A stretch of 61,073 nt of DNA from Gardnerella coleohominis. GTDB lineage: Bacteria > Actinomycetota > Actinomycetes > Actinomycetales > Bifidobacteriaceae. The position numbers and the translations under genes are program-made. Location of the stretch: NCBI RefSeq assembly GCF_002896555.1, contig NZ_MNLH01000008.1, forward strand, positions 1-61,073. The letters run 5' to 3'. Each line of letters opens with the position of its first letter. The stretch's first letter is position 1. The notes below the pieces were generated by a model. It ran no database searches and was not told where the DNA came from. It saw only the letters and a program-made list of their open reading frames with translations. Of this stretch, positions 1-10,950 are shown piece after piece.

Positions 1-2940
<2,940 letters not shown>

Positions 2941-3093
2941 AAGCTTATGGTTTAATGTTCTAGTTAACTTGGAGTGTTAAAAGATTCTGCGTTTAAGTTT
3001 GTTGAGATTGGTTTGATTGTTACTCGCGTTCATGTCCGGTTCCCTAACCGCCACTATTCCGCTCATGGTTTACTGTGAGTGTTATAATTAAGT

Positions 3094-3211
3094 TTGCGGT
3101 GGTCATGGCTCAGGTGAGACGCCCGGTCCCATTCCGAACCCGGAAGCTAAGGCCTGACACGGTGAGGGTACTGCACTCGATAGGGTGTGGGAGACTAGCA
3201 CGCCGCCGCAT
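3094..3211 (+). rRNA. rrf: 5S ribosomal RNA
   Basis: Shows the 5S core CCCATTCCGAACCCGGAAGC and complementary ends (TGCGGTGG / CCGCCGCA). It lies about 150 nt after the 23S gene, as in a normal rrn operon; no tRNA is visible in the spacer. Confidence 0.97.
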
Positions 3212-3220
3212 TATTCTTCT

Positions 3221-3250
3221 AGCGGGGAGTTAAAACTCCCCGCTTTTTTA
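3221..3250 (+). terminator. Intrinsic terminator of the rRNA operon
   Basis: A 10-bp stem AGCGGGGAGT / ACTCCCCGCT with a short loop is followed by a run of T. It directly follows the 5S gene. Confidence 0.93.
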
Positions 3251-3334
3251 TTACCATCACACAGAGGTGTTCCAATATTCACTGCCTTTAATTTGCTATC
3301 GGCTATTTGTAAGCGTCTTTTCTAATGCAATATC

Positions 3335-3364
3335 TTGCAAGTAGTCGCTATTAGGTGGCATAAT
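3335..3364 (+). promoter_or_regulatory. Candidate promoter for rplK-rplA
   Basis: TTGCAA (3335-3340) is followed after 18 nt by CATAAT (3359-3364). This would give a leader of about 195 nt before rplK. The gap 3251-3566 holds no supportable gene, only this promoter and a small AGCTG/CAGCT hairpin near 3430. L1 autoregulates L11 operons in other bacteria, but I could not identify its site here. Confidence 0.4.
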
Positions 3365-3566
3365 AGGAAAGCTTGTGTCTGGAGGAGGAATCCGCTAGCA
3401 CAGCACAGCAATACAAGATGCGGGAGGAAGCTGCAAAACAGCTTTATAGCAACGTTTCGTAAGTGTTTATACGTTTTCGAACGTTTTGCATGTTTTATAA
3501 GAAGCGACTATAGAAGAGTTTGCAGCAACCGTTTGGACCGCTTGTACAAGAAAGAAGAACCATATT

Positions 3567-3998
3567 ATGGCTCCGAAAAAGAAAGTCTCCGCGCTTATTA
3601 AGCTCGAGATTCAAGCTGGTAAAGCAAATCCAGCTCCACCACTGGGTCCAGCATTAGGCTCCCACGGCGTGAACATCATGGACTTCTGCAAGGCCTATAA
3701 CGACCAGACGAAGGACAAGATGGGTCAGATCGTCCCAGTAGAGATCACCGTTTATGAAGATCGTTCCTTCACTTTCATTCTGAAGACCCCACCTGCCGCT
3801 GCTTTGTTGCTTAAGGCTGCTGGTATTCAGAAGGGCACCGAGAATCCATTGACTCACAAGGTTGGTTCTGTGACCAAGGCTCAGGTGCGCGAAATCGCCG
3901 AAATTAAGATGCCTGACCTCTCCGCACGTGACGTCGAGGCCGGTATGAAGATCATCGCGGGTACTGCTCGCTCGATGGGTATTACCGTTACCGACTGA
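3567..3998 (+). CDS. rplK: 50S ribosomal protein L11
   Basis: A 143-residue protein with the complete L11 sequence: the N-terminal domain with the Pro-rich segment [20 protein letters not shown] (about residues 22-41), then the C-terminal rRNA-binding domain ending [11 protein letters not shown]11 binds the GTPase-associated region of 23S rRNA and helps elongation factors and the stringent response act on the ribosome. The start at 3567 begins MAPKKKVSA, the normal N-terminus; the Shine-Dalgarno (SD) sequence is weak (AAGAAAGAAG). It is followed 14 nt later by rplA, so both form one operon. secE-nusG, usually just upstream in related genomes, are absent; the rRNA operon takes their place. Confidence 0.98.
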   Translation: MAPKKKVSALIKLEIQAGKANPAPPLGPALGSHGVNIMDFCKAYNDQTKDKMGQIVPVEITVYEDRSFTFILKTPPAAALLLKAAGIQKGTENPLTHKVGSVTKAQVREIAEIKMPDLSARDVEAGMKIIAGTARSMGITVTD

Positions 3999-4012
3999 AA
4001 GGGAGTGTAGAA

Positions 4013-4708
4013 ATGGCTAAGCGTTCTAAGAAGTATCGTGAAGCGGCTGAGAAGATTGACCGCAATAACCTGTACACCCCAGCTGAGGCTATTGCTTTGT
4101 TGCAGAGCATGCCAAAGCACGCTTTCGACGAGTCCGTTGAGGCTGTTATGCGCCTTAACGTGGATCCTCGCAAGGCTGATCAGTTGGTTCGTGGCGTAGT
4201 TAACTTGCCAAATGGCACCGGTAAAACCGCTAAGGTTTTGGTGTTCGCTCGTGGTCCAAAGGCTACTGAGGCTCAGGAAGCTGGCGCTGACATCGTTGGC
4301 GATGACGAGCTTATCGAAAAGGTTGCCGGTGGCTTCCTTGACTTCGATGCAGTCGTTGCAACCCCAGACATGATGGGTAAGGTTGGCCGCTTGGGTCGTG
4401 TTCTCGGTCCTCGTAGCTTGATGCCAAATCCAAAGACTGGCACCGTGACCATGGATGTTGCCAAGGCTGTGGCTGATATTAAGGGCGGTAAGATTGAGTT
4501 CCGCGTGGATCGTCAGGGCAACCTGTCCTTCCTCTTCGGCAAGCTCTCCTTCGATGCTAAGTCTCTTGAAGAGAACTTCAAGGCTGTTGCAGACGAAGTT
4601 CGCCGCTTGAAGCCAAGCACCATCAAGGGTCGTTACATTACTAAGGTAACCGTTACCTCCACGATGGCTCCTGGCGTTCCAGTTGATATCGCCAGCATTG
4701 CTGCCTGA
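4013..4708 (+). CDS. rplA: 50S ribosomal protein L1
   Basis: A 231-residue, full-length L1. It carries the family signature for the rRNA-binding face ([18 protein letters not shown], about residues 123-140) and the terminal [14 protein letters not shown] motif. L1 forms the mobile stalk next to the ribosomal E site and usually represses its own mRNA. Translation starts at ATG after AAAGGGAGTG. The gene is co-transcribed with rplK, and a strong terminator follows about 70 nt later. Confidence 0.98.
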   Translation: MAKRSKKYREAAEKIDRNNLYTPAEAIALLQSMPKHAFDESVEAVMRLNVDPRKADQLVRGVVNLPNGTGKTAKVLVFARGPKATEAQEAGADIVGDDELIEKVAGGFLDFDAVVATPDMMGKVGRLGRVLGPRSLMPNPKTGTVTMDVAKAVADIKGGKIEFRVDRQGNLSFLFGKLSFDAKSLEENFKAVADEVRRLKPSTIKGRYITKVTVTSTMAPGVPVDIASIAA

Positions 4709-4774
4709 TTTGTTGCTCACATAGTTTGTGTGAAAGCATAAGCTAGTAAGTAATGAATTAAGTTTAAAGCTTAT

Positions 4775-4824
4775 AAACGCTGAAAATGTGCTCTTTTTGA
4801 GTTATGTTTTCAGCGTTTTTTTGT
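4775..4824 (+). terminator. Terminator of rplK-rplA
   Basis: AAACGCTGAAAA (from 4775) pairs with TTTTCAGCGTTT (to 4818), with a T-rich tail. Confidence 0.9.
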
Positions 4825-4870
4825 TTGTGTTGTTTGTGTTGTTTGTGTTGTTTGTGTTGTTTGTTTGTTT
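4822..4870. repeat. Short tandem repeat, 9-bp unit TGTTTGTGT
   Basis: About five head-to-tail copies start at the tail of the rplA terminator; the last copies decay to TTTG repeats. The rest of the gap 4871-5191 is AT-rich with short direct repeats of GGAAATAAC near 4945-4975 and contains no supportable gene; it probably holds the promoter and leader of the next gene. Confidence 0.8.
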
Positions 4871-5191
4871 TTATTTGGTTTATTGTTTTATTTTGTTTTT
4901 TCGATAATTGTTTTGGAGAATACCCTCATTTTGTGGAATAACCTGGAAATAACAAGGAAATAACCAGGAAATTATCAATGATCAGCTGGGATTGTTCCTA
5001 GTCCTAAATCTTTTTTTATTTAGTGTTTTTCCTTGAAAATCTTTTTATTTGTGAAAAATTGGTGTAACCTGTGCCCTGTATTCTAATTGGTGAATTCCAG
5101 TTAGCATATTTCAATTTTAATAACGGTATCTCACTTTCATATCTGTCTTGTGCTGTGTGGAAATGTGATAAAAAGGATTGAAGGTATGAAT

Positions 5192-5704
5192 ATGTTGAGC
5201 AAGAAGTCAATCGCTGCTCTCGTTGCGGGTGCTACTTTGCTTGCCGGTTTTGCAATGGCAACTCCAGCAATGGCTGAAGATTTAGGTTTGCCACCAGTAG
5301 TAACATCTGATCCACTTGGTGGTTCTTCTAATAGTGAGCCAGCAACTGTAGAAAATAATGCTCCTGCTACTGCTAAGAAGTCAGGTAAGGCCACTGCTTC
5401 AGCTGAAGTTCAGGTTCCAGACCGTTCCAACTGCTACAAGAACTATTATGGTACTGTAGTTTGCGTTCCAGCCACCAAGCCATTGTATGATAAAGCTTTG
5501 TCTGGAAAGTTCGATGACCCTGTTTCTCCTGCTAAGCCAGCCGCTAAGCCAGCTAAGGAAGCAAAGCCAGCTGCTAAGCCTGCAGCCAAGCCAGCTGCTA
5601 AGCCATCTGCATTGCCTAAAACTGGTGTTGCTGTAGCTTTGGTTGCTGTTGCTGCTTCTGCTCTTTCTGGCATGGGTGTTGCTCTTCGCAAGTTCCGTCA
5701 CTAG
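5192..5704 (+). CDS. Small sortase-anchored surface protein (LPKTG)
   Basis: 170 residues. The N-terminus (MLSKKSIAALVAGATLL then an Ala-rich stretch ending ATPAMAE) is a Sec signal peptide. The mature part is short, with two Cys in a YKNYYGTVVC segment, followed by a repeated Ala-Lys-Pro spacer (about residues 110-135) that would span the wall, then LPKTG, a hydrophobic helix and the basic tail RKFRH. That is the standard sortase cell-wall-anchoring signal. ATG 5192 is chosen because GAAGG lies 7 nt upstream and because it aligns with the start of the paralogue at 7178; ATG 5186 is possible. Both ends closely match the protein at 7178-8605, so this looks like a stripped-down paralogue. The binding target is unknown. 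Confidence 0.85.
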   Translation: MLSKKSIAALVAGATLLAGFAMATPAMAEDLGLPPVVTSDPLGGSSNSEPATVENNAPATAKKSGKATASAEVQVPDRSNCYKNYYGTVVCVPATKPLYDKALSGKFDDPVSPAKPAAKPAKEAKPAAKPAAKPAAKPSALPKTGVAVALVAVAASALSGMGVALRKFRH

Positions 5705-5819
5705 AGCTTATTATTGCAGACGCTGACTTTTTGTTTATAACTTTTAATTTATAGATTTTCGTTTATAGATTTTCGTTTATAATTTTTTGTTTTGCGTTTG
5801 CTTTAATTATTACTGTTAT

Positions 5820-5857
5820 GTGGTGTGAAACCTTTTGGTTTTGCGCCACTTTTTTGT
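5820..5857 (+). terminator. Terminator after the LPKTG protein gene
   Basis: The stem GTGGTGTGAAACC / GGTTTTGCGCCAC has a few mismatches and a 4-nt loop, and is followed by TTTTTT. Confidence 0.75.
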
Positions 5858-5876
5858 TTTGCGTTCGCGATTCGAC

Positions 5877-6480
5877 TGCGAATCGACCGAGCTTAAAGCA
5901 GAATAGTGTGCTGCTGTTTAAGGTTCATGCTGATGTTGCTGAGCTCTCGGAGTTTCTCTCATAGCAGGCGCTTTGACTGAGTTTGAAATTGCATAACGCA
6001 TTTCAAACTCCTTCAAAGCGTGATTTGGCTTAATTGTGAAGCACAGTGCGCTTCACATGCCAAATCAGCCGAACGGCTATGCCGTGAGGATCAGCACTCA
6101 CGTCCTCGCTTGCGTTGAAAGCGAGTGTATGGCTCTGGCGGTGAGGAATAAGGATTACTAGCGCGACGACCTGCTTGAGTGCAGCATTGCGCGCACGAAA
6201 GCAATTCGGAGCGTGAGCTTGCTCAAAGTTGAAAGCACAGTGCGCTTTCAACGCAAGCTCAGCCGAGCGGCAATTAGCCGTGAGGATAGACGTTACGCTC
6301 TCGTGAGGTACATGGTTTTTATGCTTGTGCTACTAGTGTTTGGATTCTTAGTTAAGTTTTGATTCCCAATAGGATTGGATTATGTGGGAGTTTATTTAGA
6401 ATCGCTCCACTCTTATATTGCTCGACCAAGCAATCCTTATCCCTCACTGCTACCCGGTGATGCACACATGGGCGAAAAAT
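5877..6480 (+). repeat. Left copy of a mosaic repeat, inverted relative to 8876-9404
   Basis: Blocks of this region recur as near-identical reverse complements at 8876-9404. For example, GCTGAGCTCTCGGAG (near 5938) and GGATTCTTAGTTAAG (near 6341) match in inverted orientation around 9310-9325 and 9040-9056. It also holds the palindromes at 6036-6056 and 6228-6252. Its first part, GAATCGACCGAGCTTAAAGC, recurs near 60377 and, inverted, near 45340. ORFs here are not supported by any recognisable protein. Confidence 0.85.
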
Positions 6481-6715
6481 ATTAAATCTCTGCCTAACTA
6501 ATAGCATTGCGTACTCAAGCAGGTGTCGCGCTTGCGCACCTTCTAAGTACACAAAATCGGGGAAGTGTTCTTGGTTTTGTGTACTTAGAGAGCGTGTCGA
6601 TAAACAAAATCGGGGTAGGGTTCTTGATTTCGTGGACTTATATACCCTGTAAGTAAACAAAATCAAGAAAATGCATGGGCGAAAAATCTTAAATCTCTGC
6701 CTAACTGGTAGAAAA
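6471..6715. repeat. Dispersed repeat cluster: two AAATCTCTGCCTA motifs around a 53-bp repeat array
   Basis: The motif GCGAAAAAT..TTAAATCTCTGCCTAACT occurs at 6471-6510 and 6677-6710. Between them are two copies of a 53-bp unit containing ACAAAATCGGGG (at 6551 and 6604), each a palindrome with (A/T)CAAAATC at one end and its complement at the other. A related three-copy array lies at 45178-45330. The gap 6716-7020 contains only AT-rich sequence with short direct repeats; I see no gene. Confidence 0.8.
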
Positions 6716-7021
6716 GCATCTATGGTAAGCAACTCACATTACTTACTAGCGTATTGTGTGACTGCTGCTTGATAGGTGGTGTATATATATTATCGGCGTG
6801 TCGCGCAAAAGTGGCGATATTGCAACGGTTTTGCAGATAGTTGGGGGAGTGCAGAAGAGTTTCCTGAGAGTTTCCTGGGAAAATTCTTGAAAATTCTTGA
6901 AAATTCATTTTTTAATATAAAAACAAGCATGATACTGTATTTTTTACGGTTTATGGTTTGTTTATCGTGTTTTATTAAAATATTTTATTTAAATTGTGGA
7001 TAAGCGTGGGTTGATTGGCTC

Positions 7022-7053
7022 TTGACTTTTTCAAACGGGGGGGGGGGTATCTT
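7022..7053 (+). promoter_or_regulatory. Promoter with a poly-G tract between -35 and -10
   Basis: TTGACT (7022-7027) and TATCTT (7048-7053) are separated by 20 nt, of which the last 11 (7037-7047) are all G. The usual optimum spacing is about 17 nt, which an 8-G tract would give. It lies 125 nt upstream of the LSKTG surface-protein start. That the hexamers are used is an inference. Confidence 0.6.
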
Positions 7054-7062
7054 AAAAGCAAA

Positions 7063-7155
7063 CGTCAGCCGCCCTAGATTTTAAGGCTGGCGATACCGCG
7101 AATTGTTTTAAAACAATCGTGGTGCAAATTTTTCTTCGCATACCCTAGTGCGAAG
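7063..7155 (+). promoter_or_regulatory. Structured leader with three consecutive hairpins
   Basis: Hairpin 1 pairs CGTCAGCC (7063) with GGCTGGCG (7092). Hairpin 2 is the perfect palindrome ATTGTTTTAAAACAAT (7102-7117). Hairpin 3 pairs CTTCGCA (7134) with TGCGAAG (7155). The SD AAAGGA (7165-7170) follows directly. None of the hairpins ends in a T tract, so they look like leader structures rather than terminators. Confidence 0.5.
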
Positions 7156-7177
7156 GAGAAGAAGAAAGGAAATTATT

Positions 7178-8605
7178 ATGTTAAATAAGAAGGCTATCGC
7201 CGCTCTCGCTGCTGGCGCCACCCTCGTTTCTGGTTTGGCTTTCGCCACACCATCTTTCGCTGCTGAGACTCCTAAGAAGCCAACTGCTGAAGAGTGCAAG
7301 AATGCTCAGGACGATGTTAATGCTAAGAAGGCTGCTTTGCAGGATGCAAAGGATGATCTTGTTACCGCTAATGCTGCTAAGCGTCGTGCTCATAAGAAGC
7401 TTGATGCTGCAAAGGCTGCAGTAACAGCGTACAAGAATGCTGTTCAGAAGTTTGTTGATGCTAAGAATGCTATCGCTGATGTTGATGCAGCTGATTTAGT
7501 TGCTGTTGCTACTGCGCAGCAGAAAGCTAATAATGCCGCAAAGGATATTAAGACTGCTATCGATGCTGCACAGAACACGGGCGTGAAGTTGGAAACCGGC
7601 GCTCCAACTGCTCCAGCTGATTATAATGGTACTGCTCCTGATAAGAAGGCTTACGATACTAAGCTTGGTACCATCAAGACTGATGCTGAGGATACTAATG
7701 CTCAGAATGCTCAGGATGCAGTATCTGCAGCCCAGGATAAGCTCGATCTTGCTGAGATTCATTTTAAGAATCTTGGTTGCAAGGCCAGTGGTAATGAGCA
7801 GAATCCTCCTGCCAACCCACCTGCTAACCCACAGAATCCTGTAACTCTTCCTACCGTGGTTGCTGATCCAACTACTAAGGATGAGGCTATTAATGCTACT
7901 CGTTTAGCTGCTATGGTTTTGCAGAATGCTGAGAATGATCTTGCTAAGAAGAATCATGATTATAATGATGTAAAGGCTGCTTACGAGAAGGTTATTCGTG
8001 AACTTTCTGCTGCTAAGGCCAATCTCGAGAAGGCTCAGCATGATTTGGATGCCTTCTTGGCTTCTGGTGTAGATGATTCTGCTAAGGAAACTCGTTTGAC
8101 TGATCTTCGTGATCGTGCTCAGGCTCATGTGACTCGTCTTGCTGCTGAGTTTACTGCTTTGACTCTTAAGTACAATGATGCTAAGACTGCTGCTGTTGCT
8201 GCTGGCGCTGCTTTTAAGGCTGCTAAGGCTCAGTATAAGAAGATTTACAATGAGGCTATTGCTCTTGGTGTGAATCCTGCTTTGTTGCCTGTAGTTGCTA
8301 CTTCTGATCCTTTGATGCCAAACTTCGCTGATCCTGCTGGCGCTAAGGAGCTTTATGCTGAGGCTGTGAGCGGTAAGTTCGGTGACGCTGTTGCTGCTGC
8401 TGCTAAGAAGGGCCAGAAGGAAGCTAAGAAGGGCGAAGCTAAGAAGGGTGCTGCTGCTCCAGCTGGTGCAAAGCTTGATACCAAGGCTGCCGCTGCTGCT
8501 TCTGCTGCTCCTTTGAGCAAGACTGGTGTTACCGTGATGTTCACTGCTTTGGCTGCTTCCATGCTCGCTGGCATTGGTGCTGCTGTTCGCAAGTTCCGTC
8601 ACTAA
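7178..8605 (+). CDS. Helical, coiled-coil surface protein with LSKTG sorting signal
   Basis: 475 residues. A Sec signal peptide (MLNKKAIAALAAGATLVSGL ... FAAE) is followed by Ala/Lys/Asp-rich helical segments with heptad-like spacing (about residues 30-120 and 230-370), separated by a Pro/Asn linker (NPPANPPANPQNP near 215). An Ala-Lys-Gly wall-spanning region comes next, then LSKTG, a hydrophobic helix and RKFRH. The second position of the sorting motif is Ser instead of Pro. ATG 7178 has AAAGGA 7 nt upstream; the in-frame start at 7148 has none. The terminal segments, including a (L)Y..A.SGKF.D.V block before the anchor, match the protein at 5192-5704. Probably a fibrillar adhesin; its ligand is unknown. 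Likely phase-variable through the poly-G promoter. Confidence 0.85.
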   Translation: MLNKKAIAALAAGATLVSGLAFATPSFAAETPKKPTAEECKNAQDDVNAKKAALQDAKDDLVTANAAKRRAHKKLDAAKAAVTAYKNAVQKFVDAKNAIADVDAADLVAVATAQQKANNAAKDIKTAIDAAQNTGVKLETGAPTAPADYNGTAPDKKAYDTKLGTIKTDAEDTNAQNAQDAVSAAQDKLDLAEIHFKNLGCKASGNEQNPPANPPANPQNPVTLPTVVADPTTKDEAINATRLAAMVLQNAENDLAKKNHDYNDVKAAYEKVIRELSAAKANLEKAQHDLDAFLASGVDDSAKETRLTDLRDRAQAHVTRLAAEFTALTLKYNDAKTAAVAAGAAFKAAKAQYKKIYNEAIALGVNPALLPVVATSDPLMPNFADPAGAKELYAEAVSGKFGDAVAAAAKKGQKEAKKGEAKKGAAAPAGAKLDTKAAAAASAAPLSKTGVTVMFTALAASMLAGIGAAVRKFRH

Positions 8606-8627
8606 ATAATATTTTCACATTCAACTT

Positions 8628-8655
8628 GTGGCGTGGAGCGTATGTTTCACGCCAC
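8628..8655 (+). terminator. Hairpin after the LSKTG protein gene
   Basis: Perfect 8-bp stem GTGGCGTG / CACGCCAC; no T tract follows. Possibly an RNA-stabilising hairpin rather than a full terminator. Confidence 0.5.
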
Positions 8656-8801
8656 TGCTTGAACTAGTCATGTTTTAAGTGTTTGCTGGTTTGCCATTTA
8701 CCTTTTCTTACTAGCGAGTGTTTAGAGTGTGATGGTTTGAGTGTTGAGTGTTGATGCTGGTTTTGTTTTCCGCTAGGGACGGGTAATGATTCCAGGTTTT
8801 G

Positions 8802-8832
8802 AAAGGCTTACTTCGGTAAGCCTTTCTTGTTT
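8802..8832 (+). terminator. Intrinsic terminator, UUCG tetraloop
   Basis: Perfect 10-bp stem AAAGGCTTAC / GTAAGCCTTT closed by TTCG and followed by a T-rich tail. Confidence 0.88.
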
Positions 8833-8875
8833 ATATAGCTATGTTTTTGTAGCGTGACGACCTGCTTGAGCTCGC

Positions 8876-9404
8876 AATGCTATTAGTTAGGCAGAGATTT
8901 AAGATTTTTCTCGCATGTGTTTTCCTATGCGTGCATACCAAGTAGTAGTGAGGGATGGGTGTTGCTTGGTCGAGCAATATAAGAGTGGAGCGATTCTAAA
9001 TAAATTCCCACATAATCCAATCCTATTGGGAATCAAAACTTAACTAAGAATCCAAACACTAGTAGCAAAAGCATAAAAACCATGTACTGTACGAGAGCGT
9101 AACGTCTGCGAGACAAGTAACACCCACCCCTCACCGCCACAGCCATATCCTCGCTTTCAACGCAAGCGAGGACGTGAGTGCTGATCCTCACGGCATAGCC
9201 GTTCGGCTGATTTGACATGTGAAGCACACCGTGCTTCACATGTCAAATCACGCTTTGAAGGAGCCTGAAATTCCAATAATTTCAGACTCAGTCAAAGCGC
9301 CTGCGATGAAAGAAACTCCGAGAGCTCAGCAACATTGCGTAGGAAACCTGTACCTCACGAGAGAGTAAAGTCTATCCTCACGGCTAATTGCCGTTCGGCT
9401 GATT
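8876..9404 (-). repeat. Right copy of the mosaic repeat, inverted relative to 5877-6480
   Basis: The reverse complement of blocks from the left copy, with small differences and a changed order of one block (9351-9403 matches 6255-6308). It includes the AAATCTCTGCCTA motif inverted at 8874-8914 and a GTGAAGCAC palindrome at 9219-9239. The two copies bracket the LSKTG gene with its promoter. The gap 8833-9458 carries no believable gene. Confidence 0.85.
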
Positions 9405-9458
9405 TGGCTCAATTTCGCAGCATGTTCAACAGTCTTTAACGTATGGGAAAATTATCGC

Positions 9459-10001
9459 ATGACAAAAGCTATTATTAATACCTCTGAGGGTAAAATTGCA
9501 ATCAATCTTTTTGATGACAAGGCGCCAAACACTGTAAAGAATTTTGTAGGATTGGCAACTGGAAGAATCGAGTGGGAAAATCCTGCTACTCATGAAAAGT
9601 CACGCGAGCCATTCTATGATGGCCTTATTTTCCATCGCGTAATCAAGGATTTCATGATTCAAGGTGGATGCCCATTGGGTAATGGAACTGGCGGCCCAGG
9701 ATACGAGTTCGATGACGAGATTGATCCATCGTTAAAGTTTGATCGTCCTTATCTTCTCGCAATGGCTAATGCTGGTACGCGTCTTGGTTATGACGGTCGC
9801 ATGCATGGCACAAATGGTTCGCAGTTCTTCATTACGGCGGTTCCTACTCCGTGGCTTGACGGTCATCATACTATTTTTGGTGAAGTTGCAGATAAAAAAT
9901 CTTGCGAAGTAGTGGATGCTATTGAAAGCATTCCAACTGATTCCTCGGATTGCCCGATTGAGCCAGTTGGTATTATCTCTATTGAAATTGTTGAAGAATA
10001 A
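9459..10001 (+). CDS. ppiA: Cyclophilin-type peptidyl-prolyl cis-trans isomerase
   Basis: 180 residues with the complete cyclophilin fold and no signal peptide, so it is cytoplasmic. Active-site motifs: FHRVIKDFMIQGG (catalytic Arg), NGSQFFIT and WLDGHHTIFGEV (Trp and His of the pocket). It catalyses cis-trans isomerisation of X-Pro bonds during protein folding. The start ATG 9459 follows AT-rich sequence without a strong SD. The gene stands alone, with a terminator directly after it. The symbol is by family convention. Confidence 0.93.
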   Translation: MTKAIINTSEGKIAINLFDDKAPNTVKNFVGLATGRIEWENPATHEKSREPFYDGLIFHRVIKDFMIQGGCPLGNGTGGPGYEFDDEIDPSLKFDRPYLLAMANAGTRLGYDGRMHGTNGSQFFITAVPTPWLDGHHTIFGEVADKKSCEVVDAIESIPTDSSDCPIEPVGIISIEIVEE

Positions 10002-10063
10002 TTTATATTATTTAGACTACGGATTTTAGTCGCGGATTTTTAAGTACTGATTTTTAGTCGCGG

Positions 10064-10110
10064 TAATCCCGATGGAATAGGTTTTATCCTGCTCTATCGG
10101 GATTATTTTT
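10064..10110 (+). terminator. Terminator of the cyclophilin gene
   Basis: TAATCCCGAT (10064-10073) pairs with ATCGGGATTA (10095-10104) and is followed by TTTTTT. The minus-strand gene ends right at its far side. Confidence 0.9.
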
Positions 10111-10820
10111 TAATTTGTTTGCGCAGCACGAGGCTGCATAATTGGTCCCATTGTTTGTACGCCATCGTATTCGCATGGACGCGTAAAGTTTAACTCATAT
10201 AGTTCTTTTTCTTCTCCAAACGATTTCAAAATATTATCTAAAATTGCCTTTTCTTTTCTTATTTTGCATTCTTCTTCTTTTAATTTATTTAATATCCCGC
10301 TATCGTTTTCTTGGGTGCAATTCTTTTGTTTAGCTTCGTTTGCAGCAATACTTTTTAATAGAAATTCTCTTCTGAGTAGTAATATTTTCTTTCCGCCAGC
10401 GTGATATCCTTTAAAACATTGATTTTTCCATTTTTTAGAATAGAGTGGATTGACTTTTTGCTTTTCTTTTTCAATGTCCGATTCAAATTTGTGATATAAA
10501 GACAATAGTTCTCTATAATCGAAATTTGTTTGTGAGCCTACTATTTTCGCGGCTGACAAATCGCTGGATAATGATTCGCGTATTCTCATGAATGTGCGAA
10601 TCAATTCCTTTTTTATTTTTTCCTCTTTCTCTTTGTTTGATTCCATGAAGCTGCTGTTTTTATCCGATTTGTTGGATTGAGATGCCGGTTTTTCGTGGAA
10701 CAAGCGTTTTCTTTTTGAGACATAATAATCTTTTTCTAGCGAACTTTTGCTGTTTGTTATTGAATTTTTCTCTTGAATGCAGGTATTTTGCGTGCGAGGA
10801 CTCTTATCTAGGGTTTTCAT
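10110..10820 (-). CDS. Unknown Lys/Glu-rich helical protein next to a Panacea gene
   Basis: 236 residues, not recognised. It is highly charged, with two probable coiled-coil stretches (about residues 55-135 and 165-205), no signal peptide and no membrane segment. Its AGAAGGA SD lies 6 nt before the ATG. Base composition is clearly more AT-rich than the neighbours, suggesting recent acquisition together with the Panacea gene upstream. It follows that gene in the same orientation but is separated by a 130-nt gap holding a strong inverted repeat. By position it could be the toxin or effector partner of a Panacea antitoxin; this is inference only. Confidence 0.6.
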   Translation of the reverse strand: MKTLDKSPRTQNTCIQEKNSITNSKSSLEKDYYVSKRKRLFHEKPASQSNKSDKNSSFMESNKEKEEKIKKELIRTFMRIRESLSSDLSAAKIVGSQTNFDYRELLSLYHKFESDIEKEKQKVNPLYSKKWKNQCFKGYHAGGKKILLLRREFLLKSIAANEAKQKNCTQENDSGILNKLKEEECKIRKEKAILDNILKSFGEEKELYELNFTRPCEYDGVQTMGPIMQPRAAQTN

Positions 10821-10856
10821 GAGTCATCCTTCTACGTTTTAGAGATTTTAAAATTC

Positions 10857-10912
10857 AAAATCTTAAGATCTTAAGTTCCTATGGCTATAAGATTTTAAGA
10901 TCTTAAGATTTT
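10857..10912. promoter_or_regulatory. Perfect 18-bp inverted repeat, each arm containing a palindrome
   Basis: AAAATCTTAAGATCTTAA (10857-10874) is repeated as its exact reverse complement at 10895-10912. Each arm contains the palindrome TTAAGATCTTAA. It sits between the Panacea gene and the charged ORF. It could be a pair of operator sites or an AT-rich terminator; repeated palindromes just upstream of a start (36 nt) favour a regulatory site. Confidence 0.65.
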
Positions 10913-10950
10913 TATGTGAAATATTTATCGCGCTAATAAATAAGTGACAA

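Noticed and set aside
3881..4720. 279-codon minus-strand ORF opposite rplA
   Set aside because: Antisense to a ribosomal protein gene with strong codon bias; no independent evidence.
6352..7003. ORFs of 62-126 codons in the repeat region
   Set aside because: They run through intergenic repeats, partly repeat themselves and lack SD or homology.
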